From CAIMZW01 sp037142435 (lineage in GTDB: Bacteria > Actinomycetota > Actinomycetes > Nanopelagicales > Nanopelagicaceae): 13,016 nt of DNA. Positions within the stretch are counted from its first letter, which is position 1, and every line of letters begins with the position of its first letter. This document shows positions 7,978 to 13,016 of this stretch, piece by piece. A program made the translations under genes and the position numbers. Below the pieces are notes generated by a model. The model did not search any database and had not been told where the DNA came from. It saw only the letters and a list, made by a program, of their open reading frames with translations. The stretch spans positions 1 to 13,016 of the forward strand of contig JBAXAO010000036.1 of NCBI GenBank assembly GCA_037142435.1, written 5' to 3'.

Positions 7978-8000
7978 CCCCACATCCGATGGATATGGGG
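7978..8000. promoter_or_regulatory. Inverted repeat in the divergent mfd/ppc spacer (possible operator or leader hairpin)
   Basis: Two 10-base arms (7978-7987 and 7991-8000) with a 3-base spacer, CCCCACATCC-GAT-GGATATGGGG on the plus strand. Nine of ten pairs are perfect. In RNA from the minus strand the tenth becomes a G-U pair, so the hairpin would be continuous in the mfd leader, about 50 bases before its start. It also lies 46 bases before the ppc start. No T-run follows on either strand and no gene ends into it, so it is not a simple terminator. It could be a regulator's operator serving both divergent genes or an RNA structure in the mfd leader. Confidence 0.45.
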
Positions 8001-8030
8001 GTCGCAAGCGGACTAAGCCTAATGGGGAAT

Positions 8031-8050
8031 CTGTAATGATTGCCCAGTGA
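8031..8050 (+). promoter_or_regulatory. Possible -10 element and leaderless start region of ppc
   Basis: The ppc GTG at 8047 has no Shine-Dalgarno within 15 bases. AATGAT (8035-8040) sits seven bases before it, right for a -10 element giving a transcript that begins at the GTG, as leaderless mRNAs commonly do in actinobacteria. No convincing -35 is seen. An ATG at 8036 opens a four-codon frame (ATG ATT GCC CAG TGA) whose stop overlaps the GTG as GTGA, so coupled initiation is an alternative. Confidence 0.25.
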
Positions 8051-10764
8051 CCAAACCCCCCGTGCCCGCACACCTCTCCTCCGATGTCGATCCACAGGAC
8101 AATGCTGATCTGCGCAGTGATGTTCGACGCTTGGGTGATCTCCTGGGTGCCAGTTTGGTTCGACAAGAGAGTCAAGAACTTCTCGATTTAGTGGAAGCGG
8201 TTCGTAAAGCCGTTCGCGACGGTGGCGGCGAAGAAGTGCTGGAAAAAGTTTCGGTACTGCAGAGTGTCCAACTCGTGCGTGCTTTCAGTACTTATTTCCA
8301 TCTTGCCAATGTGGCCGAGCAAGTTCACCGTGCCCGAGTTCTTGCAGCTCAGCGTGCAGCCGGTGGCTCATGGCTTTCCCAAGCGGTAGATCGCATCATT
8401 GATGTGCAGACCCAAACCAAAGAATTCACCAAAGAAGATATTCAGCACTGGATCAATAATTTTTCCGTTCGCCCGGTATTTACCGCCCACCCAACCGAGG
8501 CGGCGCGTCGTTCAGTACTCAGCAAGATGACCAGCATTGCCGAACTTCTGGATGATCCGATCTCTCCTACCCGCGGTCGTCGCCTTGCTGAAGCCGTTGA
8601 TTTATTGTGGCAGACCGATGAATTGCGCTTGGGTCGCCCTGAGCCACTGGATGAAGCCACCAATGCTTTGTACTACTTGGATGATCTTTTCCGCACCACT
8701 ATTCCAGAAGTCCTAGATGACTTTGCGCGCGAACTCCACCGCATCGGTGTCACCGTGTCACCAACATCCAGACCCTTAAGTTACGGAACATGGATTGGTG
8801 GCGACCGTGATGGCAACCCCCACATCACGCCAAGCGTCACTACCGAAGCCATCGTTCTTCAAACCGGCCATTTCATTCGAGTCATGTTGGAATCTTTAGA
8901 CCAACTACGCCAAGCCCTTTCTATTTCTACGCGCATTGCGGGCGCTTCCAACGAATTGAAAGATTCAGTCGCCGCAGACCTGGCAAAGTTGCCAGAAATT
9001 GAAGAGCGTTTTCGTCGCCAAAATGTGGAAGAGCCGTACCGCCTTAAAGCCACGGCTATTCGCCATCGTTTGATTCTCACCCAACGACGCCACGCAGCAG
9101 GAACTGATCACGTCGATCACCGCGATTATCGGGATACCGCAGAACTTCTTGCAGACTTGATGCTGATGCGGGATTCGCTGTTGGCACACAAGGGCGAACT
9201 CATTGCCACCGGCTTACTCGAGCGAATTATTCGTACCGTCGCCAGTTTCGGCTTAACCCACGCCACTATGGATGTCCGCGAGCATTCCGACGCACACCAC
9301 CACGCCTTAACTCAGATTTTTGGTGAGAGCTACTCACATCGCGAAACAAAGATCAACGATGAACTTGTTTCCGGAAACCAGATTTTTGCCATCGGCCATA
9401 TCGATGCCGAAGCCCAGAAGACGTTAGACACTTTCATCGCAGTGCGTAATCTGATTCACAAGTTTGGCCCCGAAGTTATCGAGACTTACATCATCTCCAT
9501 GACCAAAAGTCACGTAGATGTGCTGGCTCCAGTGGTGCTTGCCAAGATTGCCGGATTGATTAATCTGGAGACCGCCAAGCCTTTTGCCAATATTGGTTTT
9601 GCTCCGCTGCTAGAGACCGTTGCCGAACTTCGTTCTGCAGACACCATTCTCGATAATTTGCTTAGCAACTCTCACTATCGCCGCATCGTTTCCCTGCGCG
9701 GTGATATTCAAGAGGTCATGCTGGGATATTCCGACTCTAATAAGGATGCCGGTATCGCGACTTCGCAATGGGAGATTCATAAAGCCCAACGCAAGCTGCG
9801 CGATGTTGCCTTTAAGCATGGCGTAAAGCTGCGCTTGTTCCACGGTCGCGGCGGTTCTGTCGGTCGCGGAGGCGGTCCTACCTACGACGCGCTCATTGCT
9901 CTACCGTGGGGATCTATCGATGGCCAAGTAAAGATGACCGAACAAGGCGAAGTCATCAGCGATAAATACGGACTTCCATCGCTCGCTCGTGAGAACGTCG
10001 AACTCATGATGGCTGCTGCATTGGAAGCCACAGTGCTTAATCGCGCACCTCGCCAAAGTGCTGAAGATTTACTTAAATGGAACTCGTGTATGGATCTCAT
10101 TAGCGACAATTCTTTCCAGCGGTACCGCTCCTTAGTAGATCATCCCGATCTACCCGCATATTTCTATGCATCAACCCCCGTGGAACAGTTGGGTGATCTC
10201 TTTCTTGGTTCTAGACCTTCACGTCGCCCCGATGCAGCCGGTGGGTTATCTAGCCTGCGCGCAATTCCTTGGGTATTCGGTTGGACGCAATCCCGTCAGA
10301 TTGTTCCCGGTTGGTTCGGTGTTGGCTCGGGCCTCAAAGCTGCCCGCGAATCCGGCAACCAGGAAGTTTTGCAACACATGCTCGGCGAATGGCACTTCTT
10401 CCGCACCTTCATTAGCAACGTTGAGATGACCCTAAGCAAGACCGATCTAGCAATGTCCCGTAAATATGTAGAGAAGTTAGTCGACCCTTCACTTCACCAT
10501 TTCCTAGATACCATCGAAGCCGAGTTTGAATTGACCAAGCACGAATTACTTCTGCTCACCGGAAAGAGTGAATTGCTGGGCGATCAAGCGATCCTGGCGC
10601 GAACGCTGCAAGTGCGCGATGCCTACTTGGCACCTTTGCATTTACTCCAAATAACCTTGCTTGAACACGTCCGTAACGCGCAAGGCGAGGTGGACCCATT
10701 AGTGCGCCGAGCGCTATTGCTGACTATCAACGGAGTCGCAGCCGGCCTTCGCAATACTGGCTGA
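8047..10764 (+). CDS. ppc: Phosphoenolpyruvate carboxylase
   Basis: Cytoplasmic enzyme adding bicarbonate to phosphoenolpyruvate to give oxaloacetate, refilling the TCA cycle. The 905-residue product is slightly longer than the E. coli enzyme (883). Signatures in order: VFTAHPTEAARRS (144-156) with catalytic H148; GGDRDGNPHIT (251-261); THATMDVREHSDAH (404-417); MLGYSDSNKDAG (558-569) with the conserved Lys565; LRLFHGRGGSVGRGGGP (595-611) with H599, the flexible substrate loop; RAIPWVFGWTQSR (738-750); and the C-terminal GLRNTG, matching the invariant QNTG-type end that reaches the active site. The first 19 residues precede the point where the family usually aligns (ADLRSDVRRLG), so the start is uncertain: GTG 8047 is used, GTG 8062 is possible, and neither has a Shine-Dalgarno. 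It is the only plus-strand gene, divergent from mfd and convergent with the permease. Confidence 0.98.
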   Translation: MTKPPVPAHLSSDVDPQDNADLRSDVRRLGDLLGASLVRQESQELLDLVEAVRKAVRDGGGEEVLEKVSVLQSVQLVRAFSTYFHLANVAEQVHRARVLAAQRAAGGSWLSQAVDRIIDVQTQTKEFTKEDIQHWINNFSVRPVFTAHPTEAARRSVLSKMTSIAELLDDPISPTRGRRLAEAVDLLWQTDELRLGRPEPLDEATNALYYLDDLFRTTIPEVLDDFARELHRIGVTVSPTSRPLSYGTWIGGDRDGNPHITPSVTTEAIVLQTGHFIRVMLESLDQLRQALSISTRIAGASNELKDSVAADLAKLPEIEERFRRQNVEEPYRLKATAIRHRLILTQRRHAAGTDHVDHRDYRDTAELLADLMLMRDSLLAHKGELIATGLLERIIRTVASFGLTHATMDVREHSDAHHHALTQIFGESYSHRETKINDELVSGNQIFAIGHIDAEAQKTLDTFIAVRNLIHKFGPEVIETYIISMTKSHVDVLAPVVLAKIAGLINLETAKPFANIGFAPLLETVAELRSADTILDNLLSNSHYRRIVSLRGDIQEVMLGYSDSNKDAGIATSQWEIHKAQRKLRDVAFKHGVKLRLFHGRGGSVGRGGGPTYDALIALPWGSIDGQVKMTEQGEVISDKYGLPSLARENVELMMAAALEATVLNRAPRQSAEDLLKWNSCMDLISDNSFQRYRSLVDHPDLPAYFYASTPVEQLGDLFLGSRPSRRPDAAGGLSSLRAIPWVFGWTQSRQIVPGWFGVGSGLKAARESGNQEVLQHMLGEWHFFRTFISNVEMTLSKTDLAMSRKYVEKLVDPSLHHFLDTIEAEFELTKHELLLLTGKSELLGDQAILARTLQVRDAYLAPLHLLQITLLEHVRNAQGEVDPLVRRALLLTINGVAAGLRNTG

Positions 10765-10772
10765 TAGATACC

Positions 10773-10803
10773 GGCTGATCTAGTTACGCAGCCTTCTCTT
10801 CTC
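10773..10803 (+). terminator. Weak candidate terminator of ppc
   Basis: GGCTG (10773-10777) can pair with CAGCC (10789-10793) around an 11-base loop, followed by a pyrimidine run TTCTCTTCTC (10794-10803). The stem is only five pairs and the structure overlaps the last codons of the convergent permease gene. A second GGCTG just upstream (10759-10763) offers an alternative pairing. The 19-bp gap between the two stop codons leaves no room for a separate bidirectional terminator. Confidence 0.25.
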
Positions 10804-12313
10804 GCGTGCGCTTACCGCTCATCCAGAAGAAGAATCCAGTGATGACAAATACTGCAAGAGGAACACCTTCGGTCAAAAAGTATTTCCACTTTTCAGATTG
10901 TGCCCAACCATCAGGACGATACACATCACCAAACCAGGCGCTACCAAATCCAGGAAATAGCAGCTGAACTCCGGCGAAGAGAACGAGCAAGGTGAGCCAG
11001 AGCGAGATGGTCCGACCGAACGGCGCCTTATATGGTCGTGGCTGATCTGGGTGAGTCACTCGCAGCCGCCACAGAGCTGGATAGATAGCAAGGTAGGAAA
11101 GCACGGTCGTTGAGACCGCGATGCCAATAACGACGGTGAAATATTTACCGAGATTGCCACCACTGATTTGGTGAGCGGCAATTACCGTGGCACTGGCAAC
11201 GGCGCCAGATAAGAGGTTTACCCGAACCGGTGTTCCGTGCTTTTCGGAAATCTCTCCCAGCCAACGTGGGGCTGCACCGTCGTAACCAGACACCGCTAGA
11301 GCGCGGTCTGAACCCATAATCCACGCCACACCTGATGAGAGCGTGCACAAAATAAAGAGCAACCCTGCGATAGCGCCCATGACCGCTCCGCTACCTGTCA
11401 GAGTTGCCACGCCCTTAGCATCTACAGAGCCGCCGAAGACTGTGAAGACTGTTTTGATGGCATCAATGAAACCGCCCAGGCTCGTTACTTGGCTAATCGG
11501 CAAAACGATCAGCACGCCGATGATGGGCACGCCGTAAAGAAGAATGCCAGCCAGAGCTGCACGAATAAGGGAATAAGGGACGTCTCGTTTTGGATCGATC
11601 ATTTCATCGCCTGCGGCGTTGGGAAGTTCGAACCCGCACAGTGCAAAAATTAATATGCCAGTCAGCCCCACAAACCCTGCGTAATTAATGGTCATCTCAT
11701 GCAGATGCACGCCATTAACACCGTGTTTGGCACCGTACATAACAACTGCCAAGGTAAAAATTCCCAGCAACACAAAGCGCGCATAGGCGCCAGAAATAGG
11801 AATGTATTTACCAACTTTGAAAGACAAAATGGTGGCGAAGGTACCTACCCAGATGAAGAGCAAGGTGAAAACGTAAAACCAGAAGGTGCTGAGTGGTTTG
11901 CCATTGCGAAAGAAGGTTTCCAGAGTAGCTGCGGCGACCACTGACAATGTTCCGCCAAACCAAACCGGATTTGTCACCCAATAAAGCATGTTGTTGATCG
12001 TGGCTACCAACCGGCCGAAAGCGAGGCGTGCCCAAAGATAAGGTCCACCTTCTTGCGGAAAAGCGGTACCGAGTTCGGCAAATAACAACGATTGCGGGAT
12101 GAAGAAAAAGAGAGCGAAGAAGAAAAGCATGGTGATGGCACGAGGACCCTGGCTAGCGATTTGCCCGACACTATCTACTCCGACCAAAGTACAAATGGTA
12201 AAAGCCAAAATTTCCTTACGACCAAAAGATTTCTTTAAATGCTTTGTCTGTTCCACCGCATCGGCAGTTACATCAAACTCGCGAAGTTGTTGGGCTTCTT
12301 GATTGGTCGTCAT
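10784..12313 (-). CDS. APC superfamily amino acid permease
   Basis: Integral membrane amino acid/polyamine/organocation transporter, 509 residues from the chosen start, with a polar N-terminal tail (1-33) and about 12-13 hydrophobic segments (roughly 36-54, 58-79, 105-130, 144-165, 178-195, 210-228, 248-272, 310-335, 366-382, 391-416, 437-456, 478-499). Family traits are FPQEGGPYLWARLAFG (85-100) after TM2, CGFELPNAAGDEMIDPKRDV (226-245) at the TM6 break and following loop, GSDRALA (334-340) in the TM8-TM9 region, and RPYKAPFG (426-433) before the last helices. The substrate is probably an amino acid, but which one cannot be told. The start is the ATG at 12313: a GGAGAAGG ribosome binding site lies seven bases before it, whereas the ATG at 12337 has none and would encode that very site. 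It lies 83 bp after pth on the same strand and converges on ppc. Confidence 0.9.
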   Translation of the reverse strand: MTTNQEAQQLREFDVTADAVEQTKHLKKSFGRKEILAFTICTLVGVDSVGQIASQGPRAITMLFFFALFFFIPQSLLFAELGTAFPQEGGPYLWARLAFGRLVATINNMLYWVTNPVWFGGTLSVVAAATLETFFRNGKPLSTFWFYVFTLLFIWVGTFATILSFKVGKYIPISGAYARFVLLGIFTLAVVMYGAKHGVNGVHLHEMTINYAGFVGLTGILIFALCGFELPNAAGDEMIDPKRDVPYSLIRAALAGILLYGVPIIGVLIVLPISQVTSLGGFIDAIKTVFTVFGGSVDAKGVATLTGSGAVMGAIAGLLFILCTLSSGVAWIMGSDRALAVSGYDGAAPRWLGEISEKHGTPVRVNLLSGAVASATVIAAHQISGGNLGKYFTVVIGIAVSTTVLSYLAIYPALWRLRVTHPDQPRPYKAPFGRTISLWLTLLVLFAGVQLLFPGFGSAWFGDVYRPDGWAQSEKWKYFLTEGVPLAVFVITGFFFWMSGKRTREEKAA

Positions 12314-12320
12314 TACTTTT

Positions 12321-12328
12321 CCTTCTCC
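12321..12328 (-). promoter_or_regulatory. Ribosome binding site deciding the permease start
   Basis: GGAGAAGG on the minus strand, seven bases before the ATG at 12313. Reading from the upstream ATG (12337) would translate through this site (Phe-Lys-Gly-Glu-Gly-Lys), so the shorter protein is preferred. Confidence 0.75.
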
Positions 12329-12383
12329 CTTGAACAATGACCAAAAGGGTACCCGCAGAGGCGGAGAAAGTTAATGCTGAATC

Positions 12384-12405
12384 TGTTACTTATTTGTTAC
12401 TTGTT
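12384..12405. repeat. Tandem 11-bp direct repeat across the pth stop codon
   Basis: TGTTACTTATT (12384-12394) is followed immediately by TGTTACTTGTT (12395-12405), ten of eleven bases identical. The second copy includes the pth stop codon (12397-12399), so the repeat sits at the pth-permease junction, about 70-90 bp before the permease start. An 11-bp period is one helical turn, which would suit side-by-side binding of a regulator, but chance in AT-rich spacer DNA is possible. Confidence 0.55.
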
Positions 12406-12987
12406 AAATTCCTGCTGAGTTAATTCGAGCCCTTTTTCAATGAGGAACTCGGCGGCGTTAGCACCACGTGCTACGAAATCTGGAAGATCTTTCTTCTCTG
12501 AACTAGAAAATGGTTTTAGAACAAAATCTGCTGGATCTTGTGGACCTTGAGGCCTACCGATACCCATCCGCAACCGAAAATAATCTGCAGTGGTGAGATG
12601 ACTAGTAAGGCTCTTTAAACCGTTGTGGCCATTGTCGCCGCCGCCAATTTTCAATCGTATGGTGTTGAAGGCAATATCCAATTCGTCATGGATGGCAATG
12701 ATGTGGTCGGGGGCGACTTTGTAAAAGTCAGCTAAAGCTCTGGTAGGGGCACCGGTTTCGTTCATGTATCCGCGAGATTTGGCCAGGACGACTGGTCTTC
12801 CAGCAACTCGGATGTCGGCAATCTCCATTTTGGATTTATGAGGGGAAAATTTCGCGCCATTGGCCAGATAGTGAAGAACCATCTGGCCAATGTTGTGACG
12901 CGTATGTGAATAGTGATCGCCGGGGTTTCCCAAACCGACGATCAACCATCGATCGTTTAAACCAGACCCTGTTGATCCTGAAAACAT
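12397..12987 (-). CDS. pth: Peptidyl-tRNA hydrolase
   Basis: Essential cytoplasmic esterase that frees tRNA from peptidyl-tRNA dropped by ribosomes. The 196-residue length is normal for bacterial Pth. All active-site residues can be placed by comparison with E. coli: N21 in GLGNPG (18-23), catalytic H31 in TRHN (29-32), N76 in YMNETG (74-79), D101 in the HDELD segment (100-104) and N122 in GGGDNGHNGL (115-124), followed by FRLRMGIGRP. The ATG at 12987 gives 13 residues before the core (WLIVGLGNPG) and has no Shine-Dalgarno. The remaining 29 bp to the window edge contain stops in all three frames on this strand. One frame reads GAG TAA at the very edge and could be the end of an upstream gene; rplY (ribosomal protein L25) is the usual neighbour, but this cannot be confirmed here. 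Confidence 0.98.
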   Translation of the reverse strand: MFSGSTGSGLNDRWLIVGLGNPGDHYSHTRHNIGQMVLHYLANGAKFSPHKSKMEIADIRVAGRPVVLAKSRGYMNETGAPTRALADFYKVAPDHIIAIHDELDIAFNTIRLKIGGGDNGHNGLKSLTSHLTTADYFRLRMGIGRPQGPQDPADFVLKPFSSSEKKDLPDFVARGANAAEFLIEKGLELTQQEFNK

Positions 12988-13016
12988 GGTCTGAAATCTA
13001 ACTTAAGAAATTACTC

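Noticed and set aside
7978..8000. Inverted repeat as an intrinsic terminator
   Set aside because: No T-run follows on either strand and no gene is transcribed into it; both neighbours start here.
12314..12337. Upstream ATG of the permease
   Set aside because: It would translate the Shine-Dalgarno sequence itself and has no ribosome binding site of its own.
1..13016. A novel defence, mobile or biosynthetic system
   Set aside because: All ten genes belong to recognisable conserved families. No unexplained stretch exceeds 119 bp, and there are no CRISPR-like repeats, transposase genes, integrase genes or attachment-site repeats.

Overview
This window looks like ordinary chromosomal housekeeping DNA from an actinobacterium. 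The main evidence is gene order. Read on the minus strand, mfd, a small lipoprotein, mazG, eno, an FtsB/DivIC-type gene, a DUF501 gene and ppx follow one another with gaps of 9 to 31 bp, ending in a 4-bp overlap. This is essentially the conserved actinobacterial block known from Mycobacterium (mfd-mazG-lpqU-eno-ftsB-DUF501-ppx). DUF501 proteins and Trp-Tyr-Ser-tailed FtsB proteins are also actinobacterial traits. Base composition looks close to balanced, not the high GC of Streptomyces or Mycobacterium, and intergenic spaces are very short. That fits a streamlined, lower-GC lineage such as freshwater Nanopelagicales (acI) or a relative. The lineage is an inference; no 16S or marker search could be run.

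Layout from left to right: ppx (cut by the left edge), DUF501, ftsB, eno, mazG, the lipoprotein and mfd occupy 1-7927, all on the minus strand, and are probably one operon read from the mfd end. A 119-bp divergent spacer (7928-8046) carries a strong 10-bp inverted repeat. Next is ppc (phosphoenolpyruvate carboxylase), the only plus-strand gene, at 8047-10764. It converges, with 19 bp between stop codons, on an APC-family amino acid permease (10784-12313, minus). Upstream of the permease on the same strand is pth (12397-12987, minus). Every gene except ppx is complete. No stretch over 300 bp lacks a gene.

The genes cover transcription-coupled repair (mfd), house-cleaning of nucleoside triphosphates (mazG), glycolysis (eno) and anaplerotic CO2 fixation (ppc, which consumes the phosphoenolpyruvate made by enolase). 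They also cover divisome assembly (ftsB), polyphosphate or guanosine-pentaphosphate hydrolysis (ppx), peptidyl-tRNA recycling (pth) and amino acid transport. I see no tRNA or rRNA gene, CRISPR array, insertion sequence, prophage gene, toxin-antitoxin pair or defence system, and no sign of an undescribed multi-gene system. The points worth a second look are small: the inverted repeat in the mfd/ppc spacer, a ppc start without a ribosome binding site, a tandem 11-bp repeat over the pth stop codon, a degenerate second half in MazG, and placement of ppc and the permease between pth and mfd.
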